Assembly: GCA_910577755.1 (NCBI GenBank)
Contig: CAJTNL010000001.1
Coordinates: 1-64,000 of the forward strand
DNA: 64,000 nucleotides
Reading direction: 5' to 3'
DNA from: an uncultured Eubacteriales bacterium
Lineage (GTDB): Bacteria; Bacillota; Clostridia; Oscillospirales; Acutalibacteraceae
Shown: one piece after another, positions 37,455-47,282 of the stretch
Numbering within the stretch: position 1 is the stretch's first letter
Layout of the letters: each line of letters starts with the position of its first letter
Notes under the pieces: model-generated
The model's input: the letters and a program-made list of their open reading frames with translations, nothing else
Told to the model about the DNA's origin: nothing
The model's database searches: none
Translations under genes and position numbers: made by a program

Positions 37455-37505
37455 GGTAATCTCTCCTTTCAGTTCCGTCAAAGTTGTCCCTTTGCAAACG
37501 CAGAA

Positions 37506-38363
37506 TCAGTATAACATTGTACCGATTCCCTCATCGGAAAACAGTTCAATTAAAATAGAATGAGGAATCCTGCCGTCTAAAATATGCGCACGATGTACGC
37601 CGCGGCGCACTGCTTCTACACAACAATCAATTTTCGGAATCATACCGCCGCTGATAATGCCGCTGCGCTGTAATCTGGGCACCTCACTGACATTAACAAC
37701 CGGTATCAATGTGTTCTCGTCATCTTTATCTGCTAAAAGTCCTCTGATATCCGTCATTAGAATCAGTTTCCTTGCACCCAGCTCCGCTGCAATTCTGGCT
37801 GCGGCAATATCTGCGTTGATATTGTATACCTCGCCGTTTACGCCTCCTGCAATTGTAGCAATAATTGGTACATAACCATTATTGGTCGCATCTGTGATAA
37901 TCTTGGTATTGATTTTAGTAATTTCACCAACATAACCTAAATCCACACCGCTTTCTATCTTGTGCGCCTGCAGCATAGAACCGTCTAATCCACAAAAACC
38001 AACCGCCTTACCGCCGTGCCGCTCCAGATGCTGTACTAAATCCTTATTAACTTTTCCAGCCAGAACCATTTGTACGATTTCCATCGTTTCTCTATCCGTA
38101 TACCGCAGCCCACCAATAAACTGACTTTCTTTACCTATTCGTTTGAGCATTGTATTGATTTCCGGTCCTCCGCCATGCACCAACACAACGTTGATACCTA
38201 CAGACTGCATTAATACAATATCCGTCATAACCGCTGCCTTAATTTCATCATTGATCATAGCGTTTCCACCATACTTTACCACGATAGTTTTTCCAGCATA
38301 CTTTTGTATATATGGCAGAGCTTGCGCTAAAATCTGTGCTCTGTCGTTATTAGAAATATTCAT
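37506..38363 (-). CDS. argB: Acetylglutamate kinase
   Basis: 285 aa amino-acid kinase that phosphorylates N-acetylglutamate. It has VVKYGGNAM, LVHGGGPEIN, the substrate loop GLRYTDRETMEIVQMVLAGKVNK (start GLRYT), NINADIAAARIA and GGMIPK. The long N-terminal helix (about 1-20) is that of the arginine-sensitive hexameric type, so feedback inhibition is likely. This fits less obviously with ArgJ, which recycles acetyl groups; many Firmicutes have both. Confidence 0.96.
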   Translation of the reverse strand: MNISNNDRAQILAQALPYIQKYAGKTIVVKYGGNAMINDEIKAAVMTDIVLMQSVGINVVLVHGGGPEINTMLKRIGKESQFIGGLRYTDRETMEIVQMVLAGKVNKDLVQHLERHGGKAVGFCGLDGSMLQAHKIESGVDLGYVGEITKINTKIITDATNNGYVPIIATIAGGVNGEVYNINADIAAARIAAELGARKLILMTDIRGLLADKDDENTLIPVVNVSEVPRLQRSGIISGGMIPKIDCCVEAVRRGVHRAHILDGRIPHSILIELFSDEGIGTMLY

Positions 38364-38394
38364 CTCTTATCCTCTTTACTGCCTTTGTACTAAC

Positions 38395-39615
38395 CTAACT
38401 TCTGTAATCACCGTTAATTTTTACATAATCATAAGATAAATCGCAGCCGTATGCAACAGCCCCAATATCGCCTTCATGCAGAGTAACTTCCACAATGATA
38501 TCATCCTCAAGCAGAATATGCTTTGCAATATCTTCATCAAAATCTACGCCGGAGCCATTCTTACAAACCTCAATGCGGCCCTGTTTGGATACAAATGCCA
38601 CGTCTACACTGTCAATATCAATATTTGTGCCTGCGTAACCAATGGCACACAGTACTCTCCCCCAATTAGCATCAGCGCCAAAAATTGCACATTTGAGCAG
38701 GTTGGAGCAAATGACAGATTTTGCAATTTTTCTTGCCTCCTCTTTTGTTTTCGCCCCCATTACAACACATTCCAATAATTTTGTCGCACCTTCTCCATCT
38801 TTAGCAATTTTACGAGACAACACTGCACATACCTCGGTCAACGCTTGTTCAAATAATTGATAATCGCTATTTTTTTCTGTAATTCTTACGTTATCTGCCA
38901 AACCAGAAGCCATAACAGAAACCATATCGTTGGTAGAAGTATCTCCGTCTACACTGACCATATTAAAAGTATCAGCAATTGCGGTGCATAGAGCCTCATA
39001 GAGCATTTCAGGTGAAATTGCCGCATCGGTGGTGATAAACCCTAACATGGTAGCCATATTAGGGTGAATCATACCGGAACCTTTCGCAATCCCTCCCACT
39101 GTCGCCGTTTTACCGTTGAGTTGAAATTGCAGCGCAAATTCTTTTTCTACAGTATCGGTGGTCATAATCGCTTTTGCCGCATCATGAGATCCATCTTTTT
39201 TCAGCGCTTTTACCAAATCGTCCATCCCATTTGCAATGGGCTCAATAGGTAAAATTTGGCCAATTACACCTGTAGACGCTACAATAACATCGCTTGCGTC
39301 AATATTTAATGCTGCCGCAACTAAATCACACATTTTCTGTGCTTTTTCTTCACCGTCAGCATTACAGGTATTCGCATTACCGCTATTACATATGGTTGCT
39401 TTTGCAATGCCATTTGTAAGATTCCTTTTTGTTACGGTAATCGGCGCACCCTGTACCAAATTTTGTGTATATACAGCGGCCGCTGAACAAGAAACCTCAC
39501 TGTAAATTAAAGCAAGATCCGTCTTACTGCGATTTTTGCGGATTCCGCAATGTATTCCTGATGCTTTAAAGCCTTTCGCCGCTGTTACGCCGCCCTCCAA
39601 AATTTTAAATGGCAT
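38395..39615 (-). CDS. argJ: Bifunctional glutamate N-acetyltransferase / ornithine acetyltransferase
   Basis: 406 aa. Transfers the acetyl group from N-acetylornithine to glutamate, making the pathway cyclic. The self-cleavage site is in KGSGMIHPNMATMLGF, with the nucleophile threonine in ATM, splitting the protein into two chains. Other marks are NSGNANTC and VDGDTSTND. AAGGAGG before the ATG. With argJ here no argE is needed. Confidence 0.96.
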   Translation of the reverse strand: MPFKILEGGVTAAKGFKASGIHCGIRKNRSKTDLALIYSEVSCSAAAVYTQNLVQGAPITVTKRNLTNGIAKATICNSGNANTCNADGEEKAQKMCDLVAAALNIDASDVIVASTGVIGQILPIEPIANGMDDLVKALKKDGSHDAAKAIMTTDTVEKEFALQFQLNGKTATVGGIAKGSGMIHPNMATMLGFITTDAAISPEMLYEALCTAIADTFNMVSVDGDTSTNDMVSVMASGLADNVRITEKNSDYQLFEQALTEVCAVLSRKIAKDGEGATKLLECVVMGAKTKEEARKIAKSVICSNLLKCAIFGADANWGRVLCAIGYAGTNIDIDSVDVAFVSKQGRIEVCKNGSGVDFDEDIAKHILLEDDIIVEVTLHEGDIGAVAYGCDLSYDYVKINGDYRS

Positions 39616-39699
39616 TAAAAGTCCTCCTTATTGTTCTGTAATGGGTACATAACTCCACATTGCAAACCTATCACAAGGGATTATATAAGACCCTGCTGA

Positions 39700-40737
39700 T
39701 TAAAATGCAGGCGGTGTTAAAACCAACCCTGTTTTTTCTTCTAGTCCCAACACCAAATTCATATTTTGAATTGCCTGTCCTGCTGCGCCTTTTACCATAT
39801 TGTCAAGAGCAGAAATTGCCACTAAGGTTTCCGTATGCTCGTCCACATGAACAGAAACATCACAAAAATTGGTATACTTGACAGACTTAATATTCGCAGC
39901 GCTTCCTCTTGGCAAAAAGCGCACAAAATATTCATGCTGATACCTTCTGCCATACACATGGCGTATTTGCTCCTCCGTTACACCTTCTTTTAGGGTAGCA
40001 TAACAAGTTGCCAAAATTCCCCGACTAACCGGCAGTAAATGAGGCACAAAGGTTATTTTAACCGGATTTTGCGAATAACGGGATAATGTTTGCTCAATTT
40101 CTGGCATATGACGGTGTGCAGCAACTTTGTAAGCAGTAAAACCTTCGTTACAGTCTGCAAAGTGAGTAGTCTGAGTGGGCTGTCTGCCTGCTCCTGTGAT
40201 ACCGGATTTACAATCAGCAATAATATGTTCTGTCTCAATCAGACCTGCTTCTATGGCAGGAGCTAACGCAAGAGGTACTGCCGTTGCATAGCAGCCGGGA
40301 TTAGCTATTAAAGATTTACCTCTTATTATAGCACGGAACAATTCCGGTAAACCATAAACGGCCTGCTCGTGCAGCCCCTGATCTAAGAAGTTACCACCGT
40401 ACCACTCTTTATACACAGCTTCATCCTCTAAACGAAAATCAGCGCCTAAATCAATAAATAATTTCATTTGATTTGCGCATAATTGTGCCAGTTCTTGAGA
40501 AAGTCCGTGGGGCAATGCCGCAAACACCACATCGCATTTGTTCACTACGTCTTCCTGCGTACCGCAAACCATGTCGCACAAACCAAAATACGACGGATAA
40601 ATCTCGCTTAATCTTTGTCCTTCAAAACTAACAGAACTAATAGCTGTTAATTTAGCATAAGGATGATTCATTAACAGTCTTACCAATTCAGCTCCTGCAT
40701 ATCCTGTTGCACCGACAATCCCGACTTTTATTTCCAT
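39700..40737 (-). CDS. argC: N-acetyl-gamma-glutamyl-phosphate reductase
   Basis: 345 aa NADPH-dependent reductase. The N-terminus VGIVGATGYAGAELVRLL is the nucleotide-binding motif, the catalytic cysteine is in ANPGCYATA (about residue 149), and HRHMPEIEQ and FVPHLLPVSRGI complete the family pattern. It is separated from argJ by 84 bases. Confidence 0.96.
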   Translation of the reverse strand: MEIKVGIVGATGYAGAELVRLLMNHPYAKLTAISSVSFEGQRLSEIYPSYFGLCDMVCGTQEDVVNKCDVVFAALPHGLSQELAQLCANQMKLFIDLGADFRLEDEAVYKEWYGGNFLDQGLHEQAVYGLPELFRAIIRGKSLIANPGCYATAVPLALAPAIEAGLIETEHIIADCKSGITGAGRQPTQTTHFADCNEGFTAYKVAAHRHMPEIEQTLSRYSQNPVKITFVPHLLPVSRGILATCYATLKEGVTEEQIRHVYGRRYQHEYFVRFLPRGSAANIKSVKYTNFCDVSVHVDEHTETLVAISALDNMVKGAAGQAIQNMNLVLGLEEKTGLVLTPPAF

Positions 40738-40752
40738 TGCCAGTTTCCCCCT

Positions 40753-42129
40753 TTACTGCTCAGTCAGTAACTTTAGTACGCGTGTTGCCTGCGCCTGCAC
40801 ATTTTCCGGTGCAGGTGCGCCCAAAACGTTACGTTCATTGACGCACCGATCCAGAGAAATTGCATTATAAATATCATTGTCAAACGTATCGCAAACTGTT
40901 CTGTAATCCTCTAACGGCAACGTTTCCAATGTTAAATTTTGCTCAATACACTGCGCAACCAGTGTACCGGTAATTTTATAGGCATCACGGAACGCAAGAC
41001 CCTTGTTTACCAGATAGTCCGCACAATCTGTTGCGTTAATAAATCCACGTGCCGCCGCATTACGCATATTTTCAGGCAATACTTTCATTGTTTCTATCAT
41101 AGGAATAAATGCGGTCAAGCACATTTTTAATGTATCTACAGCGTCAAAAATCGCTTCCTTATCCTCCTGCATATCCTTGTTATATGCTAAAGGCAGACCT
41201 TTGAGCATCGTAAGCAAAGTTACCACATCGCCAATCACTCTGCCCGATTTACCACGCACCAGTTCTGCAATATCTGGATTCTTTTTCTGCGGCATAATAC
41301 TTGAGCCGGTTGAGAATGCATCGTCTAATTCTACAAATTTAAATTCCCATGAACACCATAATATAATTTCCTCTGAAAAACGAGAGAGATGTACCATTGC
41401 AAGAGCCACGATACTTGCCAACTCGACACAAAAATCACGGTCAGCAACGCTGTCCAAACTATTATTTGTAACCCTGTCAAATCCCAGCAATTGTGCTGTT
41501 AAACTACGGTTCAAAGGATAAGTTGTACCTGCCAGAGCACCCGCTCCCAGCGGTAATTCATCCATACGGGCTTTTGCATCCTTTAAGCGTCCGAGATCCC
41601 GCAGAAGCATTTCTGCATATGCCATTAAATGATGTCCAAAAGTAATTGGCTGCGCCCTTTGCAGATGAGTATAACCCGGCATAACATCGCCCTTATGGAC
41701 AATTGCTTTTTTGCACAGTACGGTAATTAGCTCTGTAATCTGATTGTATAACAGATCGCATTCCTTTTTTAGATAAAGACGTATATCCAAAGCCACCTGA
41801 TCATTCCGGCTGCGTGCAGTATGCAAACGTTTACCGGAAACGCCGATGCGTTGTGTTAGCTCACCTTCTACAAAAGTGTGCACATCCTCCGCATTGGGGG
41901 CAATAGACAATGTACCGTTTAAAATATCCGTGCAAATTTGCTTTAATTCTTTGCAAATCAAATCAGCCTCTGACTGCTCGATGATTCCACACGAACCTAA
42001 CATGGTCGCATGGGCAATACTACCCTGAATATCTTCCTCTATCATACGGCTGTCAAATGATATGGAAGAATTAAAATCATTCGTCTTTTGATCAATTTCT
42101 TTTGAAAAGCGTCCTGCCCATAACTTCAT
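40753..42129 (-). CDS. argH: Argininosuccinate lyase
   Basis: 458 aa, splits argininosuccinate into arginine and fumarate. Start LWAGRFSKEID, HTARSRNDQVALD, GYTHLQRAQP and the mobile signature loop GSSIMPQKKNPD with the catalytic serine. AAAGGAGGA precedes the ATG. Second gene of the operon. Confidence 0.97.
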   Translation of the reverse strand: MKLWAGRFSKEIDQKTNDFNSSISFDSRMIEEDIQGSIAHATMLGSCGIIEQSEADLICKELKQICTDILNGTLSIAPNAEDVHTFVEGELTQRIGVSGKRLHTARSRNDQVALDIRLYLKKECDLLYNQITELITVLCKKAIVHKGDVMPGYTHLQRAQPITFGHHLMAYAEMLLRDLGRLKDAKARMDELPLGAGALAGTTYPLNRSLTAQLLGFDRVTNNSLDSVADRDFCVELASIVALAMVHLSRFSEEIILWCSWEFKFVELDDAFSTGSSIMPQKKNPDIAELVRGKSGRVIGDVVTLLTMLKGLPLAYNKDMQEDKEAIFDAVDTLKMCLTAFIPMIETMKVLPENMRNAAARGFINATDCADYLVNKGLAFRDAYKITGTLVAQCIEQNLTLETLPLEDYRTVCDTFDNDIYNAISLDRCVNERNVLGAPAPENVQAQATRVLKLLTEQ

Positions 42130-42159
42130 GCAGGGTATCCTCCTTTATAGGTATTACGT

Positions 42160-43377
42160 TTAATATAATTTACGTCCTTTTTTTGCCTGAATTTTCATAG
42201 ATAGACCAAACAAATTGATAAAACCAGCCGCATCTGCATGGTTATAAACCTCATCTTCATCAAAAGTTGCCGTATCCTCGTCATATAAAGAAAATGGCGA
42301 CGTCATACCTGCATCAATAATATTTCCTTTATACAGCTTGAGCTTTACATTTCCGGTTACATATTCTTGCGTACTGTCAATAAAAGCGGACAAAGCTTCT
42401 CTGAGCGGCGTATACCATTTGCCGTCATAGACCAGTTCGCCAAAAGTGATGGCAACGGTTTGTTTATAGTGATAAGTATCTTTATCCAAACACATTTCTT
42501 CCAGCTTATTATGGGCGTGATATAAAATAGTACCGCCCGGTGTTTCATAAACCCCTCTTGATTTCATCCCTACCAATCGATTTTCAAGAATATCCACAAT
42601 ACCAATACCATTTGCACCGCCCAGCTCATTCAGATTTTCCATAATGGAGAGCGCATCCATTTTTTCACCGTTAATTGCTGTAGGAATTCCTTTTTCAAAG
42701 CTGATGGTTACATAGGTAGCTATATCCGGCGCCTGCTCAGGAGAAACACCCAGCTCTAAAATCTCACTGTATTTCGGTTCGTTAGCCGGATCCTCCAAAT
42801 CTAATCCCTCATGAGATAAATGCCACAAATTTTTATCCTTTGAATAGTTGGTTTCTCTTGTAATTTTCAGCGGAATATGATGAGCCTCAGCATATTCGAT
42901 TTCTTCTTCTCTTGATTTAATATCCCACTCTCTCCACGGCGCAATAATTGTAATATCCGGATCAAAAGCACGGATAGAAAGCTCAAACCGCACCTGATCG
43001 TTTCCTTTCCCGGTACATCCATGACAAATAGCGTCAGCGCCCTCTACTTTTGCAATATCAACCAATCTTTTTGCAATCAATGGTCTTGCAAAAGAAGTAC
43101 CTAACAAATATCTGCCCTCATAAACGGCATTCGCCTTTAAGGTTGGCCATATATACTCTTCAATCAGCTCTTTTTTCATATCTTCAATGTATAATTTGGA
43201 CGCCCCTGTTTTAATTGCTTTTTCGTTTAAACCGGACAATTCGTCACCCTGACCTAAATCAGCTGCAACCGCAATGACTTCACAGTTGTTATAATTTTCT
43301 TTCAGCCAAGCAATAATGATGGAGGTATCTAACCCTCCAGAATATGCTAAAACTACTTTTTTAATTTCTTTCGCCAT
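42160..43377 (-). CDS. argG: Argininosuccinate synthase
   Basis: 405 aa, joins citrulline and aspartate with ATP. The ATP pyrophosphatase motif [11 protein letters not shown] is at about 9-19, then [14 protein letters not shown] and the C-terminal tetramer helix. First gene of argGHCJBDF, with CTGGAGG before the ATG and a promoter with an ARG box about 50-100 bases upstream. Confidence 0.97.
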   Translation of the reverse strand: MAKEIKKVVLAYSGGLDTSIIIAWLKENYNNCEVIAVAADLGQGDELSGLNEKAIKTGASKLYIEDMKKELIEEYIWPTLKANAVYEGRYLLGTSFARPLIAKRLVDIAKVEGADAICHGCTGKGNDQVRFELSIRAFDPDITIIAPWREWDIKSREEEIEYAEAHHIPLKITRETNYSKDKNLWHLSHEGLDLEDPANEPKYSEILELGVSPEQAPDIATYVTISFEKGIPTAINGEKMDALSIMENLNELGGANGIGIVDILENRLVGMKSRGVYETPGGTILYHAHNKLEEMCLDKDTYHYKQTVAITFGELVYDGKWYTPLREALSAFIDSTQEYVTGNVKLKLYKGNIIDAGMTSPFSLYDEDTATFDEDEVYNHADAAGFINLFGLSMKIQAKKGRKLY

Positions 43378-43419
43378 TTTGATATCCTCCAGAATCCATT
43401 GTTTTTTATTATATGACTA

Positions 43420-43447
43420 ATTATACAGATAAGTTTGTATAAAACAA
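43420..43447 (-). promoter_or_regulatory. Promoter of the arginine operon
   Basis: Minus strand TTGTTT (43442-43447), 16-base spacer, TATAAT (43420-43425). The -10 is perfect, the -35 is weak, as expected for a regulated promoter. Confidence 0.6.
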
Positions 43448-43454
43448 GATTTTA

Positions 43455-43470
43455 TTGAATAAATATTCAA
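43455..43470. promoter_or_regulatory. ARG box (ArgR/AhrC operator)
   Basis: TTGAATAAATATTCAA is a perfect 16-base palindrome and matches the ARG box consensus TGAATWWWWATTCA at every fixed position. It sits just upstream of the -35 box of the argG promoter. The arginine repressor gene is not in the window. Confidence 0.75.
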
Positions 43471-43647
43471 TAAAACGAAAAATTTCACATCTAAACAAAT
43501 TCTCATTGCTTTTTAATATTTCATTGTATAAATTGCAGTACAAAAATCAAAAAAATCTCTATCTCTAACAGTTGCAAACTTTTTACAATACCTATAATAT
43601 AATAGTAAGAACATACTAAATCAACAAATATACTGGAGGAATCGCAT

Positions 43648-44154
43648 ATGGCCCTTAAACCAATTGACCCAAACTCATTAGAGATCAATCCCTTTACCTC
43701 TATCGGCACAGACTGGATGCTTTTAACTGCCGGAAATAAAGAAAAACATAATACTATGACAGTAAGTTGGGGAGGTTTGGGCGTACTATGGAGAAAAAAT
43801 GTTACTTATGTATTTGTACGTCCACAACGCTACACCATGGAATTTATGGATAAAGAGAAATACTATTCTTTATGCCTGTTTGATAAAAGCTATAAGTCTG
43901 CCCTGAGTCTTTGCGGCAGCAAATCTGGTAGAGATATCAATAAGGACAAAGAAACAGGACTAACGGTAATGTTTGACCAACCAGCCCCGTATTATGCACA
44001 GGCAAAGATGGTTTTTATCTGCAAAAAAATGGCAAAACAAGCAATAGATCCTCATTCTTTTATTGATATAAATATTGACCAAACCTTTTACCCCCAACAA
44101 GATTACCACAGAGTATTTGCAGGAGATATTATTACCATTTTAAAAGACCAATAA
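43648..44154 (+). CDS. Flavin reductase family protein
   Basis: 168 aa, FMN-binding split-barrel protein. NTMTVSWGGLGVLWRKNVTYVFVRPQRYT holds the usual phosphate- and ring-binding region. Such proteins pass electrons from NAD(P)H to FMN or form part of small oxidoreductases. CTGGAGGAA precedes the ATG. Monocistronic with its own terminator. The partner is unknown. Confidence 0.88.
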   Translation: MALKPIDPNSLEINPFTSIGTDWMLLTAGNKEKHNTMTVSWGGLGVLWRKNVTYVFVRPQRYTMEFMDKEKYYSLCLFDKSYKSALSLCGSKSGRDINKDKETGLTVMFDQPAPYYAQAKMVFICKKMAKQAIDPHSFIDINIDQTFYPQQDYHRVFAGDIITILKDQ

Positions 44155-44179
44155 CCCATATCAATCTACGTATATTCAA

Positions 44180-44226
44180 AGAAAGGGCTCTTCTCCTGTT
44201 AAGAGAAAAGTCCTTTCTGTTTTTTA
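44180..44226 (+). terminator. Terminator of the flavin reductase gene
   Basis: 10-bp outer stem AGAAAGGGCT with AGTCCTTTCT and an inner TCTC/GAGA stem, followed by seven T or T-rich bases. Confidence 0.75.
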
Positions 44227-44301
44227 TTGAATTTTGATAATCCATAACGCCACATAACACGACTTTTCTGCATCTACCTGCAGTTTTTCCATAAATATGC
44301 A

Positions 44302-45555
44302 CTACTGCTCTACTAGATAAGGTTTAACTTGCTTCAATAAATCTGGCGTAATCATCGCTGATAAATATAGTCCCTCTGCCACATACTCCTCCTCCAGTAC
44401 CGTTCCGTCCTTACGAATTTCCGCTGCAATTCCGCTCTTTGAAAAAGGCAATAATAACTCAACTCTCATATTTTTCATCGGTAGGTTTTGCTCAATTACT
44501 TCCAGTAAATGCGTTATCCCTTGTCCTGATTTCGCACTAATTCGAACGGCCTCTCCAATCATGGGTATTTGGTTAAGTTCCGGTACTAAATCACATTTGT
44601 TGAGCACCGGTATAACCACCTGATGTTTACACCCCAGCTCATCCAGTAACGTTCTAGTTACCTGCAAATGTACTTGGGACTCCTCGCTGGAAGCATCACA
44701 AATATTTAAAATAATATCGGCCGTTGCCGCTTGCTCTAATGTGGAGCGAAATGCTTGTACCAAATGATGGGGTAATCTACGAACCAAGCCTACAGTATCT
44801 ATCAGCATAACCGTTTTTCCACAGGGCAAACGCAACGCTCTTGCTGTTGGATCAAGCGTTGCAAACAGCATGTCCTTTGCCAAAACACCCGCATCAGTCA
44901 GATAGTTCATTAACGTACTCTTGCCTGCATTGGTATAGCCCACCAGCGCCACTGTTACCGTTCCGTCTTTTTTTCTGCGGCGATTGATTTGCTCACGATG
45001 TCTTTCTACTTGCTCCAACTGTTCTTTCAACGTATCAATCCTTCGGCGTATATGCCGCTTATCTGTTTCCAACTTACTTTCACCGGGTCCTCTTGTGCCA
45101 ATTCCTCCACCCAAACGTGACATTGCCACACCTTTTCCTGTAAGCCGCGGCATCATATATTTCAGTTGCGCCAGCTCCACCTGTAATTTTCCTTCTTTTG
45201 ATACCGCACGATCCGCAAATATATCTAAAATTAACATGGTCCTGTCTATGACCCGTACATCGGTAATAAGCTCAATATTTCGTATTTGCGTCGGTGACAG
45301 TTCGCAGTCAAAAATCAATAAATCTATATCTTGTTTTTGACAAATATCTGCAATTTCCTGTATCATTCCCGAACCCACGCATGTTGCTGTTTCATAGGCA
45401 TTTCTTTTTTGCGTCATAGCGCCAAATGGTTCCGCACCTGCCGTTTGCGTCAGCTCATAAAGCTCTGACAAAGAACTTTCAACATCATAATCCCCTATAT
45501 CTACCGCAACCAATAATGCGCGCTCCTGTTTTTCAGTATTGTCATGCAGCTCCAC
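44302..45555 (-). CDS. hflX: Ribosome-associated GTPase HflX
   Basis: 417 aa. The N-terminal HflX domain (LSPTQIRNIE, VIDRTMLILDIFADRA, RGPGESKLETDKR) is followed by a coiled linker and the GTPase domain with GYTNAGKSTL (about 200), DTVGLVRRLP and NKCD. HflX splits stalled or idle ribosomes in heat stress and antibiotic exposure. The start is GTG with AGGAGG eight bases before. It is the left-hand neighbour of the phage-derived cluster. Confidence 0.96.
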   Translation of the reverse strand: MELHDNTEKQERALLVAVDIGDYDVESSLSELYELTQTAGAEPFGAMTQKRNAYETATCVGSGMIQEIADICQKQDIDLLIFDCELSPTQIRNIELITDVRVIDRTMLILDIFADRAVSKEGKLQVELAQLKYMMPRLTGKGVAMSRLGGGIGTRGPGESKLETDKRHIRRRIDTLKEQLEQVERHREQINRRRKKDGTVTVALVGYTNAGKSTLMNYLTDAGVLAKDMLFATLDPTARALRLPCGKTVMLIDTVGLVRRLPHHLVQAFRSTLEQAATADIILNICDASSEESQVHLQVTRTLLDELGCKHQVVIPVLNKCDLVPELNQIPMIGEAVRISAKSGQGITHLLEVIEQNLPMKNMRVELLLPFSKSGIAAEIRKDGTVLEEEYVAEGLYLSAMITPDLLKQVKPYLVEQ

Positions 45556-45646
45556 TCTATCATCCTCCTCTATTTTCCCTATATCTGCAATTTTGTTTTT
45601 AATAGTATATCATATTGCAAAAAACAAGTAAATTCCCCTTATAACA

Positions 45647-45682
45647 GCAGTTGGGACAATGTCCAAACATTGCCCCAACTGC
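45647..45682. terminator. Strong hairpin at the hflX / phage-cluster border
   Basis: Arms 45647-45661 and 45668-45682 match at 14 of 15 positions, with a six-base loop. It stands 60 bases past the last gene of the phage-derived cluster and would end its transcript before hflX. T tracts are weak on both sides. Confidence 0.55.
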
Positions 45683-45721
45683 ACTCTGCTTTTATTTAAC
45701 CCAATTATCTAATATTTATTC

Positions 45722-45732
45722 CTAAAACAATT
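45722..45732. repeat. 11-bp direct repeat, left copy
   Basis: CTAAAACAATT occurs here, just past the last gene of the phage-derived cluster, and again at 55527-55537, just before the first one. May be a remnant of attachment sites or chance in AT-rich DNA. Confidence 0.35.
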
Positions 45733-45744
45733 ACAAAATTTCCT

Positions 45745-46221
45745 TTATCCTGCAAATGTAATCGTATACTCCAAATGTGCCGGCAAAAAATTTGCAATTG
45801 CATCGGTAATCTCTGTCTCTGTCCTACTACCCTTTACGCTCACTACGTGCACATCAAGAGTTTGTTCTGAGGCAGACTCGGTAAACTGCGCTTCAATTCC
45901 ATCAGATAACAGTGCCTTTTGCAACGCCTCTGTATAAAAGCAATTAATGTCTATTGCCCCACGCAGTAATAACATTTCCTTTCGCTGCTGTATTGTACAG
46001 ACACTATTTTCTAAACCGTATAAAGATTCCCGTTCACTTAAACCATAACTGTTTGCTGTAAAAACAAACGCTTCCTGCTCCAATTCGCTATATCCGTCAT
46101 GAAGCAGCTGTAATCCAGCATCATACGCTCGCAGCTCTGCATAAAGACGTGTGTGCTCGTCCATCTTGTAAAGACCGGTATTCTCAAGTGCCTTTTGCAT
46201 AGCCAACAACGAAATGCTCAA
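45745..46221 (-). CDS. Phage tail protein, DUF2313 (XkdU/gpI-like)
   Basis: 158 aa. The pattern of a helical first half (YAELRAYDAGLQLL, EQEAFVFTANSYGLSERE) and a beta second half ending in LPAHLEYTITF matches DUF2313 proteins that follow baseplate J proteins in PBSX- and Mu-like tails. TTG start overlapping the previous stop as TTGA. It is the last gene of the cluster; no tail fibre or lysis gene follows. Confidence 0.82.
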   Translation of the reverse strand: MSISLLAMQKALENTGLYKMDEHTRLYAELRAYDAGLQLLHDGYSELEQEAFVFTANSYGLSERESLYGLENSVCTIQQRKEMLLLRGAIDINCFYTEALQKALLSDGIEAQFTESASEQTLDVHVVSVKGSRTETEITDAIANFLPAHLEYTITFAG

Positions 46222-47282
46222 TTTAATCCACCGCCTTCCAAAATGGTTACAGAGCCTTTTACCGCCAATTTGCTTTGCGTCAACTTTACATCGCTACTAT
46301 TGGTTTTATAATTAACAATAGCGCCTGTCTCCATTAAAAGTTTACACATCTCACTGATGCGAAATACTCCTCCGATACCAATTTGACCAATATATCTTTC
46401 AATAACATCTATGCAAATTTCCTTAGCATACGAAAAGGAGTATTGTACAGCCGGTTTAATTTGAATAGCAACATTGATAGCTTGCAGCACAGGAGCTTTC
46501 ACAGTGACCAACACATTAATTTCCCTTGCCTGATCAAATTTCCGCTGCAGCTCTGCAATCATTTCATCCGAAGGCACACCGCCCCTTGCCGCAACATAAA
46601 CAGAAATCGTACCAACACCATTTTCTTTTGCAACTACACCTGCCGATGAAACATTCGGATATGCCGTTGCAAACTCTTTATAAAATGCTGCGTTTGTTCC
46701 ATTTGAAATATTCCGGTAGCTCGTCAGCAGTCTGCTCCGAAATTCAAAATCATCCTCCGCATCCATGCCTCCTACAAACGGTTCATTATTTGTAACACTC
46801 TTTATACCAGACGGAGGTGTAATCATAGTTGTTACGGTATTCACCGCTGTATTGCTATCACGACCGCCTTTTTTCGCTTTAGCCTTTACCGTAACACTTA
46901 CCGTATTTGCTTTTAGAGTAGCCTCTTCTATTGTTACATAGCGTACCGTACTCTGTTTATCTACCGCACAAACTGTATCCAGAGGAATTGGTAAATCATA
47001 ACTTAAGGCCTCTGTTCTGGAAAAAGTCAGTGTGCCCACAGCTGCCTGTGCCTCTTTTCTTTCTAGCCCCCGCTGTTGACCGTGCATCGTTAAATAGCTG
47101 TCTGTTGCTGTTTGTGGAAACATCTGTTTTTTTAACCACTCCAGCTTTGTAAACGCACTATATATTTCTCCGGCAAGTACTTTCAACCGTATTTCCAGAT
47201 CACTAGCTTCCTCTACTTGATAACCGGCGTATTTTGCAAAGGTCTGTTTCATCTTTCCTAAAATATCTTCATACACTTCCAC
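46218..47282 (-). CDS. Baseplate J/gp47-like protein (XkdT-like)
   Basis: 354 aa baseplate wedge component. GKMKQTFAKYAGYQVEEASDLEIRLKVLAGEIYSAF (starting at residue 9) and the core VGGMDAEDDFEFRSRLLTSY are typical of baseplate J proteins of contractile tails. GTG start directly next to the TAG of the upstream hidden gene. Same order as XkdS-XkdT-XkdU of PBSX. Confidence 0.9.
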   Translation of the reverse strand: MEVYEDILGKMKQTFAKYAGYQVEEASDLEIRLKVLAGEIYSAFTKLEWLKKQMFPQTATDSYLTMHGQQRGLERKEAQAAVGTLTFSRTEALSYDLPIPLDTVCAVDKQSTVRYVTIEEATLKANTVSVTVKAKAKKGGRDSNTAVNTVTTMITPPSGIKSVTNNEPFVGGMDAEDDFEFRSRLLTSYRNISNGTNAAFYKEFATAYPNVSSAGVVAKENGVGTISVYVAARGGVPSDEMIAELQRKFDQAREINVLVTVKAPVLQAINVAIQIKPAVQYSFSYAKEICIDVIERYIGQIGIGGVFRISEMCKLLMETGAIVNYKTNSSDVKLTQSKLAVKGSVTILEGGGLN

